Shown here: positions 16,224 to 24,840 of the stretch, one piece after another
Layout: every line of letters begins with the position of its first letter
Position numbering within the stretch: position 1 is the stretch's first letter
Notes under the pieces: model-generated
Databases searched by the model: none
What the model saw: only the letters and a program-made list of their open reading frames with translations
Told to the model about the DNA's origin: nothing
NCBI GenBank assembly: GCA_020725925.1
Contig: DYTN01000004.1
Coordinates: forward strand, 70,441 to 107,384
Direction: 5' to 3'
DNA from: Methanobacteriota archaeon
GTDB taxonomy: Archaea; Thermoplasmatota; Thermoplasmata; UBA10834
DNA length: 36,944 nucleotides
Position numbers and translations under genes: made by a program

Positions 16224-16948
16224 GGCCTGCCAGCCTTCCTGAGCGTGATTATGAAAGCGGTGCCCCGCCGGTCTCCCTTCTCCCTGAGCTCTGTGACATC
16301 GAAGTCCCCGCCCAGGTTGGTCGCGATCATCTTGGCGAATATGAGCCCGACCAGCTTGACCGCGGTCGAGCTGTCCTGCAGGTAGAGCTGCTCTATGCTC
16401 TTGTCCTTCATCAGAGGCGGGAGCGACGCGGTCGGGTCCTCTATCCTGACCCTCCAGCACATCTTCCCCCCGAACTCCAGCTCGGAGAGCCTCACGTCGA
16501 TCGATATGTCGTCCTCGGGGTCCATCCTGATGGTGCTGACGAGGGCGTTCAGCACCAGGTCCTCCGCGCGGGCGTTGCCTATCACGAACGCCCCGTTCCC
16601 CTTCGGCGACACCCTCAGCCTGATCTTCTTGCCGGGGAATGTGCCCCTGAGCTCCCGCTCCGACCGGAGCAGTATCTGCCCGAGGTCGATGGGCTTGTAC
16701 GAGCCCGCGTCGACCCCGCGGGTCGAGAGGAGGCTCTTGATGTTCTCCACCAGGAGCGTGGACGTGCGGACGTGGGAGACGGCCTTCTCGGCATACTTCC
16801 TCATCGTCTTGTCGATTCTGGGCGTCGCGAGCATGAGTTCAAGGTAGCCAAGGACCGCCTGGTTGTTGTTGAGGATGTCGTGGCCGACCAGGTCCATGTA
16901 AAACGCGAACTGCTCCTCTCGCTCTCGCCTCGGCTGGTCGTCCTTCAC
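16220..16948 (-). CDS. Soluble sensor histidine kinase with divergent ATP lid
   Basis: A 242-aa cytoplasmic kinase without membrane segment or sensor domain. The dimerisation/phospho-acceptor helix carries VGHDILNNNQAVLGYLEL with His23. The ATPase-like domain keeps an N-box-like stretch (EDLVLNALVSTIRMDP) and a final GTAFIITL strand, but the G1 box that normally reads DxGxG appears as IEDPTAS and no clear G2 box is seen. ATP binding may be weakened or use other residues. Start is GTG (16948), supported by a TATA-like element ending 33 nt upstream. It is translationally coupled to the response regulator. The signal sensed is unknown. Confidence 0.82.
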   Translation of the reverse strand: MKDDQPRREREEQFAFYMDLVGHDILNNNQAVLGYLELMLATPRIDKTMRKYAEKAVSHVRTSTLLVENIKSLLSTRGVDAGSYKPIDLGQILLRSERELRGTFPGKKIRLRVSPKGNGAFVIGNARAEDLVLNALVSTIRMDPEDDISIDVRLSELEFGGKMCWRVRIEDPTASLPPLMKDKSIEQLYLQDSSTAVKLVGLIFAKMIATNLGGDFDVTELREKGDRRGTAFIITLRKAGRP

Positions 16949-16980
16949 GCTACCACGCCCTGGATGATGCCCCGAACCCG

Positions 16981-16993
16981 GTTAAGATTAATC
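16981..16993 (-). promoter_or_regulatory. TATA-like element of the kinase/response regulator operon
   Basis: The minus strand reads gattaatcttaac, giving a predicted transcription start near 16962 and a leader of about 14 nt to the GTG at 16948. Confidence 0.45.
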
Positions 16994-17085
16994 TGTGGCC
17001 ATATCAAGCTTGTGGGTTTACGACAGCGGATTCGTGGGCGCCACCGCGGAGAATGGGCACTGGCGGACACTATTTGAATCCTGCG

Positions 17086-17874
17086 CTAGGCCGAGAAGTC
17101 GTCCAGGGTGATCCTTGGGATAGGGCTAAGTACCTGTGCCCCCTCCGAGACCCACTTCCAGTAGTTGGCCGGGAGCTGGCCCGCGTAGTACTCCTTGTCC
17201 TTCTTCGACTCCAGGTGCTTCAGGTCCGTCAAGAGCACCCAGTACCTGGAAGCCTCGCGCCTTCCGGGCCTCTCGGGGAACCTCTTCCTCTGGTCGACGA
17301 GTATCTCGTCCTTGAAGCATATGTGAGCGTGCTCCTCGTCCAGGATCACGACCGAGTACCCGGGGTTCCTCTTCGCGAAGTGCCTCAAGACGAGGTCATG
17401 GATCCTGTGCTGGAAGCTCGCCCTGCCCACGAGGGCCTTGTTCCCCTCGTCCGCGACGAAGGTGAGGAACTGCTTCGCCCGTCGGAACTCCCCCGTGACC
17501 CTCCGCACCCTGTCCTTCATCTCCTTCGCCTCGGGCGACTGTTGGGCGAGGTAGGGCTTCGTGCCGCCCTTCTCTATCTGCCCCAGCACGGTGAGTATCA
17601 GCTGGAACCGGTCCGGCTGGCGGAACCTCGAGGCCCAGAAGACCTCGTCCTCGACTATCTCCAGGAGCCTCTCGTCCTCGAGGAAGTCCAGGCCCCCGAA
17701 CTGCTCCTTGTACTGCCCGTAGAGGGAGTCGTAGTCCAGGGAGTCGGAGTCGATATAGTCCTCGAAGTAGAACCTCTGGCTCTCGGAGTGCTCGACGGGC
17801 TTCGCCCTGTACACCCTGCTGGCCATGAAGGCCTTGACCATCGACCTCGGGGACGGCCGGAAGAGGACCAACAT
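17086..17874 (-). CDS. DUF4130-like protein (putative DNA metabolism family)
   Basis: A 262-aa soluble protein. The central region (about residues 115-200: DRVRRVTGEFRRAKQFLTF, HRIHDLVLRHFAKRNPGYSV, VILDEEHAHICF) resembles DUF4130/TIGR03915, a family usually encoded beside a radical-SAM protein and thought to act in nucleic acid modification or repair. The match is by eye and the function unproven. The expected radical-SAM partner is not in this window. The ATG at 17874 has AAAGGTG 5 nt upstream. The promoter overlaps that of the divergent TPR gene. Confidence 0.55.
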   Translation of the reverse strand: MLVLFRPSPRSMVKAFMASRVYRAKPVEHSESQRFYFEDYIDSDSLDYDSLYGQYKEQFGGLDFLEDERLLEIVEDEVFWASRFRQPDRFQLILTVLGQIEKGGTKPYLAQQSPEAKEMKDRVRRVTGEFRRAKQFLTFVADEGNKALVGRASFQHRIHDLVLRHFAKRNPGYSVVILDEEHAHICFKDEILVDQRKRFPERPGRREASRYWVLLTDLKHLESKKDKEYYAGQLPANYWKWVSEGAQVLSPIPRITLDDFSA

Positions 17875-17893
17875 CCGGGCACCTTTCCAGGTT

Positions 17894-17920
17894 GAATTAT
17901 ATCTTGACCTGGATATAAGT
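17894..17920. promoter_or_regulatory. Overlapping divergent promoters (DUF4130-like and TPR genes)
   Basis: Two TATA-like elements lie within 27 bp: ggatataagt (17911-17920), which suits plus-strand transcription from about 17941 to the ATG at 17956, and on the minus strand acttatatcc or agatataattc, which suit starts between 17875 and 17890 for the gene starting at 17874. The two genes share this short region, so one bound regulator could affect both. Confidence 0.5.
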
Positions 17921-17955
17921 TTTGGCCAAGGGCCCCCGAAAAAGACTATCTATCC

Positions 17956-20115
17956 ATGAGGACATGCGAGCACGCATTGACCCAGACGACCGACGCCCAG
18001 GCGACTGGCAAGCGGCACGACGACCCTGGGGCTTTCGAGCAGGCCAACGCCGCCTACGATGCCGGGGAGTACCAGAGGGCCCTCGAGCTCTTCGACTCGG
18101 TAATCGACGGCGGCACCTCCAACGAGGTCGTGTTCAACAACCGGGGGGCCTGTCTGGACGCCCTCGGGAGGAACCACGAGGCCGTCGAGTCGTACAACCG
18201 GGCGATCTCGCTCAACCCCAAGTATGAGCTGGCCTGGCACAACCTCGGCAACTCCCTCTTCATACAGGAGCTCGACAGGGACGCCGTGAGCGCGTACGCC
18301 CAGGCGTCCGTGCTCAAGCCCGAGAGGAGGGAGAACTGGACAGGGTTGGCCTCCGGCCTCATCAGGCTCAAGAGGGAGCGCAGGGCGAAGCTGGCGATCG
18401 ACAGGCTCTCGGATTTCGCGGACACGGACGACTCTGTCCTGCTCACGCAGGCGGACCTCTACCTCGAGGCGGGGTTCCACAATCGCTCAGCGGAGTGCTG
18501 CGAGGCGTTCCTGAAGAAGCACCCCGAATCCCCCGCAGGCTACGCCCGGCTGGGGAGCGCACAGCACGAGGCCGAACAGTACGACAAGGCCATCGGGACA
18601 TTCGAGAAGGCGCTCAAGCTCGTGCCCATGGACAAGGAGCTCTGGAACAACCTGGGATACACCAACTTCGTGTCCGGGAACCTGGAGAGGGCGCTGATGT
18701 GTTTCGACCGCGCGCTCGGCATCGACCCGAAGTACAAGAACGCGTGGTACAACAAGGGGTACGCCTTCCATGGGGCCGACAGGCTCGAGGAGGCAGTCGA
18801 ATGCTACATGAAGACGCTCGCGCTCGACCGTCACGACAAGGTGCTGTGGAACAACCTGGGGAACGCGCTGTACAACCTCGGGAGGTACTCAGACTCCGTG
18901 CCGAAGTTCGTCGAGGCCATCCTCATCGACCCGGACTACGAGATCGCGTGGACCAACATAGGCAACGCGCTCGAGAGGATGGCGCTGTTCGGAGAGGCCA
19001 TCCCGTACCACGACAGGTCCCTTGAGATCAGCCCGTCGTTCGACTACGCGCTCTACGCCAAGGGCTTCTGCAAGGCGATGACCGGAGAGCTCGAGGAGGG
19101 CTATGACCTCGTGGCCGAGTCGCTCGACCTCAACCCGGCCTATGACGAGGCCTGGAAGGCCCGTTCGGCGATTGCGGGCATGATGGGGAGGTGGGACGAC
19201 GCGCTCATATCGATCGAGGAGTCGCTGGCCTTAAACCCCGAGTTCGACCAGGGCTGGGTCGAGAGGGGGGAGATCCTTCTCCGGACCGGGAGCGCGGAGG
19301 CGGCCCAGGCGTCCTTCGAGATGGCCCTCAAGTGCCTCGAAAACGTGCAGACGGACACCGCGAGCGGCCTCGCAGCCCTGATCAGGCGCGGTGAGGTGCT
19401 CGCGCGCATGGGGAGGTTTGACGAGGCCCTGGCGAACCTCGAGACAGTCGCCATCTCCGGCAAGCTCGATTCCTCCTGCATTTCCAAGGCGCTCCAGCTG
19501 AGGCGATTCCTGGGCCTCATGGACCTCCCGAGGGCCATGAGGGAGGTCGCCGAGCGGTCCAGGGACACGAAGGCGCGGCTGGACCTCGCATCGTTCCTCA
19601 TTGATGCTGGCGACCATCAGGGCGCGGAGAGGGTCTTGGATGCCACCCCCGAGGTCGCCAATCGCTCGTCCGAGATAGCATTGCTGAAGGCGAGGGCGAA
19701 AGCGGCCTCCGGGAACGTGGATGGCGCGGTGGCCATCGCCTCGAGGATGGCGGGGTCGGCGCCGACCGCAGAGGTTCTGAGGCTCGAGGCGGAGGCGCTG
19801 GAAGCGAAGGGCGAGCTCGAGGCCGCCACCTCCGCCTACGAGAAAGTGATGAGGATATGCCCGTCGGACCTCCGCTCCGCGTTAGCCCTTGCGAGGCTCT
19901 CGCTCGCGTCGGGCGAACCGAAGGACGCCCTCGTGTACTCTGTGCTAGCGGTCGGCATAGACCCGACGGACTGGGAGCCGCACAAGCTCAGGTCCGACGC
20001 CTTCGCGGCGATGGGGGACAGGACCAGGGCGGCATCCGAGCTCTCAGAGGCGAAGGGGCTGCTCGCGCGTGCGGGCCTGAAAGCGGGCGATTGGCTCCGT
20101 GGTGATAGGGCATGA
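17956..20115 (+). CDS. Tetratricopeptide repeat (TPR) protein, 719 aa
   Basis: An almost pure TPR solenoid. Repeats of 34 residues run from about residue 25 to 460, for example AFEQANAAYDAGEYQRALEL, AWHNLGNSLFIQELDRDAV, ELWNNLGYTNFVSGNLERAL and VLWNNLGNALYNLGRYSDSV, each closing with a Pro at the usual place (LNPKYELAW, IDPKYKNAW). The C-terminal third has more divergent repeats. There is no signal peptide or membrane segment, so it should be a cytosolic scaffold for protein interactions. Its TGA overlaps the ATG of the PUA protein gene (ATGA, 20112-20115), implying coupled translation. The partner is unknown. Confidence 0.92.
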   Translation: MRTCEHALTQTTDAQATGKRHDDPGAFEQANAAYDAGEYQRALELFDSVIDGGTSNEVVFNNRGACLDALGRNHEAVESYNRAISLNPKYELAWHNLGNSLFIQELDRDAVSAYAQASVLKPERRENWTGLASGLIRLKRERRAKLAIDRLSDFADTDDSVLLTQADLYLEAGFHNRSAECCEAFLKKHPESPAGYARLGSAQHEAEQYDKAIGTFEKALKLVPMDKELWNNLGYTNFVSGNLERALMCFDRALGIDPKYKNAWYNKGYAFHGADRLEEAVECYMKTLALDRHDKVLWNNLGNALYNLGRYSDSVPKFVEAILIDPDYEIAWTNIGNALERMALFGEAIPYHDRSLEISPSFDYALYAKGFCKAMTGELEEGYDLVAESLDLNPAYDEAWKARSAIAGMMGRWDDALISIEESLALNPEFDQGWVERGEILLRTGSAEAAQASFEMALKCLENVQTDTASGLAALIRRGEVLARMGRFDEALANLETVAISGKLDSSCISKALQLRRFLGLMDLPRAMREVAERSRDTKARLDLASFLIDAGDHQGAERVLDATPEVANRSSEIALLKARAKAASGNVDGAVAIASRMAGSAPTAEVLRLEAEALEAKGELEAATSAYEKVMRICPSDLRSALALARLSLASGEPKDALVYSVLAVGIDPTDWEPHKLRSDAFAAMGDRTRAASELSEAKGLLARAGLKAGDWLRGDRA

Positions 20116-20627
20116 CGGAGCTGCGGCTCAGGAAGAGGCACAGGCTGAGGCAGAAGGAGATTGCGGACCTCGCGGCGAAGATAGATGCCTCTCTGGGCAC
20201 GAAGAGCTTCGGGCCAGCCGACACCGTCGATATGGCGGAGGCCCCCGAGTACGAGGTGGTCTATGTCGATGGCAAGATACTCGCATTCGTGCTGAAGGGC
20301 GTGCCGTTCCTGACAGTCAAGGGCCTCCTCCGATACGGCGCGTCCAGGAGGTTCGTCACCGTGGACATGGGGGCCGTGAAGTTCGTGTACAACGGGGCGG
20401 ACGTCATGGGCCCCGGCATCGCGTCCTCGGACCCGTCGATCTCGGAGGGGGACATGGTCTGGATCAGGGACGAGAAGAACCTCCGGCCTTTGGCAATCGG
20501 CATCGCGCTCGTCTCGGGCGCGGAGATGGCCCTCAGGTCGAAGGGCAAGGCGGTCGCGTCCGTGCACCACGTGGGGGACAAGCTCTGGCTGGCGGACGAG
20601 CCAAAGGATGCGGAACCCGCCCACTAG
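20112..20627 (+). CDS. PUA-domain RNA-binding protein, MCT-1/Tma20-like
   Basis: A 171-aa protein with a basic N-terminal pre-PUA segment (LRLRKRHRLRQKEIADLAAK) followed by a PUA domain (about residues 82-160; RFVTVDMGAVKFVYNGADVM, GDMVWIRDEKNLRPLAIGIA, SKGKAVASVHHVGD). This order matches archaeal relatives of eukaryotic MCT-1/Tma20 and the N-terminal part of eIF2D, which work on ribosome recycling and non-canonical initiation. It probably binds ribosomal RNA or tRNA (inference from family). Its start is fused to the TPR stop (ATGA), which could link the TPR protein to translation. Confidence 0.85.
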   Translation: MTELRLRKRHRLRQKEIADLAAKIDASLGTKSFGPADTVDMAEAPEYEVVYVDGKILAFVLKGVPFLTVKGLLRYGASRRFVTVDMGAVKFVYNGADVMGPGIASSDPSISEGDMVWIRDEKNLRPLAIGIALVSGAEMALRSKGKAVASVHHVGDKLWLADEPKDAEPAH

Positions 20628-20631
20628 GAGA

Positions 20632-20639
20632 TTTTATAT
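20632..20639 (+). promoter_or_regulatory. TATA box of sepF
   Basis: ttttatat just after the PUA gene stop predicts transcription from about 20660-20664. That is downstream of the GTG at 20658, so it favours the GTG at 20676 as the start. Confidence 0.5.
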
Positions 20640-20675
20640 CCGGACACGATTATTACAGTGGCCGAGGGATGTACA

Positions 20676-21071
20676 GTGACGATTCTCAAGAAGAAGCCGT
20701 TTCCCACCGACGAGGCGAGCGCACCGAGGGAGTCGATGGCTGCAGAGCAGTACATAGACCTCACGGACATGGTCTTCGAGGACGAGGAGCTCGCGGGCAC
20801 GGAGGGCGCGAAGACAGTCGTCAAGGTCGGCGAGATATTCAGGTACGAGGACCTTTCGGGCCTCACGAACGAGGTGTACGGGGACAACATCGTCGTGGTT
20901 GACTACACCTCGATCGCGAACGACGACCTCACCATGAAGCGAGTCACCGCCGAGCTGAAGAACGTCGCGAGGGACGTCGACGGCGACGTCGCGGGCGTCG
21001 GAAGGAACCTCCTGATGATAACGCCGAGAGGCGTCAAGATCGACAGGAACAAGATCAAGGGCGGGTTCTGA
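20676..21071 (+). CDS. sepF: SepF-like cell division protein
   Basis: A 131-aa protein whose C-terminal 80 residues match the SepF family: GDNIVVVDYTSIANDDLTMK, VTAELKNVARDVDGDVAGVG and LLMITPRGVKIDRNKI. In archaea SepF is the membrane anchor of FtsZ at the division site. The linker (ESMAAEQYIDLTDMVFED) is also typical. The start is taken as GTG 20676, which has GAGGGA 7 nt upstream and lies about 13 nt after the predicted transcription start; GTG 20658 is the alternative. The N-terminus (MTILKKKPF) is short and basic, so an amphipathic membrane helix is not obvious. No ftsZ is nearby. Confidence 0.87.
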   Translation: MTILKKKPFPTDEASAPRESMAAEQYIDLTDMVFEDEELAGTEGAKTVVKVGEIFRYEDLSGLTNEVYGDNIVVVDYTSIANDDLTMKRVTAELKNVARDVDGDVAGVGRNLLMITPRGVKIDRNKIKGGF

Positions 21072-21127
21072 GCGGTCCGACGCCTGTCCGGATTGCCACG
21101 ATCGGTCAATGGCCCGAGCGCGGGCTC

Positions 21128-21853
21128 TTACTCGGCTATGGGCGTCGTGGCCATGAACTGCCCGTCCCTGAAGATGAGCGTCAGATAGCTGTGGTGGATC
21201 TTCGAGTGCCTCATCTTGACCGCCCTTATCCTCAGCTGGACGTCCGTCTCACCAACGTCAACGAACTTCACGAGAATGGTCCCGTCCGCGAGGAAGTCCT
21301 CGTGGTACGGCCCGAAGGCGCTCCCGTTGACCTGTGTCTCTGAGATCAGGAAGGTCGTCACCCCGAGCCTTTTGAGGAATCCGAAGAAGTGGAACAGCTC
21401 CTGCCTCGGGTTCTGGATGGTCGCGAGGGAGTAGACCGCCGTCAGGGAGTCTATCACGACGATCTCGACGCCCTCGTTCTCGACCTTCTTCCTCAGGTAC
21501 TCCTTCAGTATCTTGAACCAGTCCCTGCCGACATCCGCGTCAGTGTGCTCGAGGCGCAGCCTGCCGATGTCGACTATGAAGAACTTGCTCTCGTCTATGC
21601 TCCCGAACCCGAGCATGCTCATGGCGGTCAGGAGGCTCTCCTTGCTCTCCTCGATGCTCACATAGAGGACGTTCACGCCACGCTTCTTCACGTTGTTGTA
21701 CAGGATGTTGAGCGCAATCGAGGACTTCATCGTCCCCGGAGTGCCGGCTACGAGGACCACGTGTCCCTTCTTCACGCCTCCGCCTATCTTGTTGTCGAAG
21801 CCGTCTATGAATGTCTGTATCTTGTCGGTTGACTCGTTCGTCTCGGACTCCAT
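21128..21853 (-). CDS. KaiC/RadA-like ATPase, third copy
   Basis: A 241-aa single-domain RecA-superfamily ATPase. It has FIDGFDNKIGGGVKKGHVVL, a Walker A AGTPGTMKSS (Lys43), catalytic glutamates in SIEES, and Walker B VEIVVIDSLTAV. It is intact, unlike the protein at 200. ATG 21853 is preceded by GGAGGACCT 7 nt upstream, with a TATA element at 21901-21910. It is the only gene in the window that I see ending in TAA. It stands beside sepF (convergent) and an HD phosphohydrolase (divergent). The cellular process it serves is not evident from sequence. Confidence 0.88.
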   Translation of the reverse strand: MESETNESTDKIQTFIDGFDNKIGGGVKKGHVVLVAGTPGTMKSSIALNILYNNVKKRGVNVLYVSIEESKESLLTAMSMLGFGSIDESKFFIVDIGRLRLEHTDADVGRDWFKILKEYLRKKVENEGVEIVVIDSLTAVYSLATIQNPRQELFHFFGFLKRLGVTTFLISETQVNGSAFGPYHEDFLADGTILVKFVDVGETDVQLRIRAVKMRHSKIHHSYLTLIFRDGQFMATTPIAE

Positions 21854-21900
21854 CGGAGGTCCTCCTCTGCCAGCGTGCCCAACTAGTCATGAACGTGGGT

Positions 21901-21910
21901 TCTTAAAAGC
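21901..21910 (-). promoter_or_regulatory. TATA box of the third KaiC-like gene
   Basis: The minus strand reads gcttttaaga, predicting transcription from about 21880 and a 27-nt leader containing the GGAGG site. Confidence 0.5.
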
Positions 21911-22005
21911 GTTTGTGCATTGTTATCAGAACTTATAATGACGCTGGTATGGTGTCTTCCCGCTCTTTCAGCGTCTTTTCCCGGACACTGCCTGTGCTCA
22001 ATATG

Positions 22006-22014
22006 CTTATAAGT
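22006..22014 (+). promoter_or_regulatory. TATA box of the HD phosphohydrolase gene (leaderless)
   Basis: cttataagt is centred 26 nt upstream of the GTG at 22036, placing the transcription start almost exactly on the start codon. It supports a leaderless message and a start well downstream of the first in-frame ATG. Confidence 0.5.
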
Positions 22015-22035
22015 GCCCAAGGGCTGTCATTCCCG

Positions 22036-23346
22036 GTGACAGAGCACAAGATCGTCCACGACTCTGTGCACGGCAGCGTGCGGTTCGAGGGCGTCTTCCT
22101 ATCTCTGTTGGAGGCGCCTGAGCTGCAGCGGTTGCACAGCATTCACCAGCTCGGGCTCGCCTACCTCGTGTATCCGGGGGCGAACCACACCCGGTTCGAG
22201 CACTCGCTGGGGACCTTCGCGGTCGCGCGCAGGATCTGTGCCTCGCTCCAGCTCCCCCCAGACGAGTCCACGGCGGTGCAGTGTGCCGCGCTCCTGCACG
22301 ACGTCGGCCACCTGCCATACTCGCACACGCTCGAGTTCGTGCTGCACGACCAGTTCGGCGTCGACCATGCGGACATCTCGCGCAGGCTCATCACGGGCCA
22401 GGAAAGCGTGCTGACAGGTCCCGAGAGGAAGACCCTGGGAAGGGCGCAGTCCATCCCGGAGACACTCGACCGGTTCAGGGTGGACCCGAAGCTGGTGGCC
22501 TCCCTGCTCGAAGGGCCTGGGCCCGGACAGGGCACACAGAGGACCCTTGCCAAGGAGTCGGGGCAGGCCCACTTCAACTCGAAGAGGTACATGTCCCAGA
22601 TCGTCAGCGGCCCCGTGGACGCGGACCAGCTGGACTACCTCAAGCGCGACTCGCACTACACCGGCGTGGCGTACGGCGTGGTCGACCTCGACCGGCTTGT
22701 CGAGACAATCAGGGTGTTCAACGGCGACCTTGTGGTCGACAGGGGCGGCCTGAGCGCGGTCGAGGGGATGCTCGTCGCCAGGGCCCTCATGTTCTCTTCC
22801 GTGTACTTCCACAAGACCGTCAGGATTGCCGAGCTGATGCTCGCGAAGGCTGTCGAGGCCCTCGGCAGGGACGAGGTGGACAGGATCCACACCATGACCG
22901 ACGCTGGCCTCCTGGCGCACCTCGCCTCCAGGGGCGGGTACTTCGACGAGGTGGCGACGCTGATCAAGTACAGGCGCCTCTTCAAGAACGCCTATGCAAT
23001 CAGGACCTTGGACGCTGTCGACGACGATTGGAGGTTCATCGACTCCCTCGGCGTCATGGGCAAGAGGAGGAGCCTGGAGGCGGACATCGCCCGCAGGGCG
23101 GGGGTCGAGCCAGGGCTCGTGATAGTGGACGTCCCCTCGAGCGAGCTCGCGATATCCGAGCCGAGGCTCTCCCTGACCGACGTGCGCATCCTGGACGAAG
23201 GCAAGGTGAAGCTCCTCCCGAGGATAAGCTCGATAGCCGCATCGCTTCAGATACGGAAGGCGCACGAGTGGGCGCTCATGGTCGCATGTCCGGCCAAGCA
23301 CAGGGAACGGGTCGCGAAGGCGGCCCCGAAGGTCATCGGGCGCTAG
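22036..23346 (+). CDS. HD-superfamily phosphohydrolase (COG1078/SAMHD1-like)
   Basis: A 436-aa metal-dependent phosphohydrolase related to dGTPases and SAMHD1. Near the N-terminus, KIVHDSVHGSVRFEGVFLSL and LQRLHSIHQLGLAYLVYPGA are diagnostic, followed by NHTRFEHSLG and the HD motif ALLHDVGHLPYSHTLE (His88, Asp89). DADQLDYLKRDSHYTGV is the conserved downstream block. It likely hydrolyses dNTPs or another phosphate ester (family inference). Start GTG 22036 is chosen because a TATA box sits 26 nt upstream and homologues begin just before the HDSVHG motif; frames starting at 22003 or 21913 would precede the promoter. Its stop shares CTAG (23343-23346) with rtcB. Confidence 0.85.
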   Translation: MTEHKIVHDSVHGSVRFEGVFLSLLEAPELQRLHSIHQLGLAYLVYPGANHTRFEHSLGTFAVARRICASLQLPPDESTAVQCAALLHDVGHLPYSHTLEFVLHDQFGVDHADISRRLITGQESVLTGPERKTLGRAQSIPETLDRFRVDPKLVASLLEGPGPGQGTQRTLAKESGQAHFNSKRYMSQIVSGPVDADQLDYLKRDSHYTGVAYGVVDLDRLVETIRVFNGDLVVDRGGLSAVEGMLVARALMFSSVYFHKTVRIAELMLAKAVEALGRDEVDRIHTMTDAGLLAHLASRGGYFDEVATLIKYRRLFKNAYAIRTLDAVDDDWRFIDSLGVMGKRRSLEADIARRAGVEPGLVIVDVPSSELAISEPRLSLTDVRILDEGKVKLLPRISSIAASLQIRKAHEWALMVACPAKHRERVAKAAPKVIGR

Positions 23347-24797
23347 CCTTTCATCACGCCCATCGGCTTGAGACGGGCGACCATCTTCGAGATTCCCGCG
23401 CCGTGCGCGATCCTCACGACGTCGTCGACATCCTTGTACGCGCCCGGGGCCTCCTCGATGATCCCGTCCCTTGAAGCCGCCCGAATGTAGATGCCCCTGC
23501 TCTGGAGCAGGGAGACGACCTCGTTCGCCGAGTACTTGTGCGCCGCCGATGTCCGGGACATCAGCCTTCCCGCCCCGTGGCAGGTGGACCCGAAGGTCTC
23601 GGCCATCGCCTGCGCGGTGCCCACGAGCACGTAGCTCGCGCTGCCCATGTCCCCGGGGATCAGCACTGGCTGGCCGACGGAGCGGTACTTCTCGACGACC
23701 TCCGGGCGGCTGCTGTCGAAGGCGCGGGTCGCGCCCTTCCTGTGCACGTACAGCTTCCTGCGCCTGCCCTCGAAGGCGTGCTCCTCGAGCTTGCATATGT
23801 TGTGCGCGACGTCGTACACGCATCTCATGCCCATGTCCTCGGCCTTTCGGCCGAGCGCCTGCTCGAACGACTCTCTGACCCAATGCAGAATGAGCTGCCT
23901 GTTGGCCCAGGCGTAGTTCGCTGCGGCGCTCATGGCCATGAAGCAGTCCTGGCCCTCCTGCGAGTTCACGGGCGCGCATGCGAGCTGCCGGTCGGGGACG
24001 GATATGTTGTACTTCCTCAGCGCGCCCTCCATGATTCTTATGTAGTCGCTGGCGATCTGGTGCCCGCACCCGCGCGAACCCGAATGGATGCTGACCACCA
24101 CCTGGTCGACTGAGTCGATGCCGAGGACCCGCGCGGCATCGGGGTCGAAGATCTTCTCGACCTTCTGCAGCTCGAGGAAGTGGTTGCCAGCGCCGAGGGT
24201 CCCCAGCTGAGGCGCGCCCCTCTGCTTGGCCTTCTGGTCGACCTTGGAGGAGTCGGCTGTCTTCATCCGGCCGCCCTCCTCGCACGACTGAAGGTCGTCC
24301 TGCCATCCGTAACCCTGGGACACGGCCCACTCGGCGCCCCCTTCAAGGACATCGTCAATCTGGGCCGTCGTGAGCCTGAGCTTGCCCTTCTCGCCAACAC
24401 CTGAGGGCACGTTCGTGAAGATGAGGTCGATGATCTTCTTGACGTCCTTCCCGACCTCTTGAACCGTAAGGTCCGTCCGGACGAGCTTGACACCGCAGTT
24501 CACGTCGTAGCCTATGCCCCCAGGGGATATCACTCCGGACTCCGCGTCGAACGCCGCGACCCCGCCTATCGGGAAGCCGTACCCCCAGTGTATGTCCGGC
24601 ATCGCCAGGGACTTGCCGACTATTCCCGGCAGGCAGGCGACATTCGCCGCCTGCTCGGGTGCATTGTCCGCCTTCACGGACTTGATCATCTTGTCGTCGG
24701 CGAAAATCACTGCCGAAGTGGTCATGCACGGCTTGAAGGACCTCGGGATCTCGAACCTGAACTCGTCCAGTTTGTTCATGACTCCCGTCCAAGCCAC
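23343..24797 (-). CDS. rtcB: RtcB tRNA-splicing RNA ligase
   Basis: GTP- and Mn-dependent ligase that joins 2',3'-cyclic phosphate (or 3'-phosphate) to 5'-OH ends, essential for archaeal tRNA splicing and RNA repair. At 484 aa it has the normal archaeal length. Metal and nucleotide residues are visible: GGIGYDVNCGVKLVRTDL (Cys), GTLGAGNHFLELQ, SIHSGSRGCGHQ (His), YDVAHNICK (His) and STCHGAGRLMSR with the guanylylated His. No intein is present although this family often carries one. The start is GTG 24797 with GGGTGAG upstream; ATG 24779 is a good alternative. Confidence 0.96.
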   Translation of the reverse strand: MAWTGVMNKLDEFRFEIPRSFKPCMTTSAVIFADDKMIKSVKADNAPEQAANVACLPGIVGKSLAMPDIHWGYGFPIGGVAAFDAESGVISPGGIGYDVNCGVKLVRTDLTVQEVGKDVKKIIDLIFTNVPSGVGEKGKLRLTTAQIDDVLEGGAEWAVSQGYGWQDDLQSCEEGGRMKTADSSKVDQKAKQRGAPQLGTLGAGNHFLELQKVEKIFDPDAARVLGIDSVDQVVVSIHSGSRGCGHQIASDYIRIMEGALRKYNISVPDRQLACAPVNSQEGQDCFMAMSAAANYAWANRQLILHWVRESFEQALGRKAEDMGMRCVYDVAHNICKLEEHAFEGRRRKLYVHRKGATRAFDSSRPEVVEKYRSVGQPVLIPGDMGSASYVLVGTAQAMAETFGSTCHGAGRLMSRTSAAHKYSANEVVSLLQSRGIYIRAASRDGIIEEAPGAYKDVDDVVRIAHGAGISKMVARLKPMGVMKG

Positions 24798-24830
24798 TCA
24801 GCTCACCCAGTCTCGTCCAGAATGGTCACA

Positions 24831-24840
24831 CTATATTAAG
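24831..24840 (-). promoter_or_regulatory. TATA box of rtcB
   Basis: The minus strand reads cttaatatag, predicting transcription from about 24810, 13 nt before the GTG start or 31 nt before the alternative ATG. Confidence 0.5.

Noticed and set aside
22099-24330. Very long antisense frame (743 codons, minus strand) across the HD gene and rtcB
   Set aside because: It is Arg/Gly/Pro-rich shadow sequence of two well-supported genes, spans both their opposite-strand frames and has no domain.
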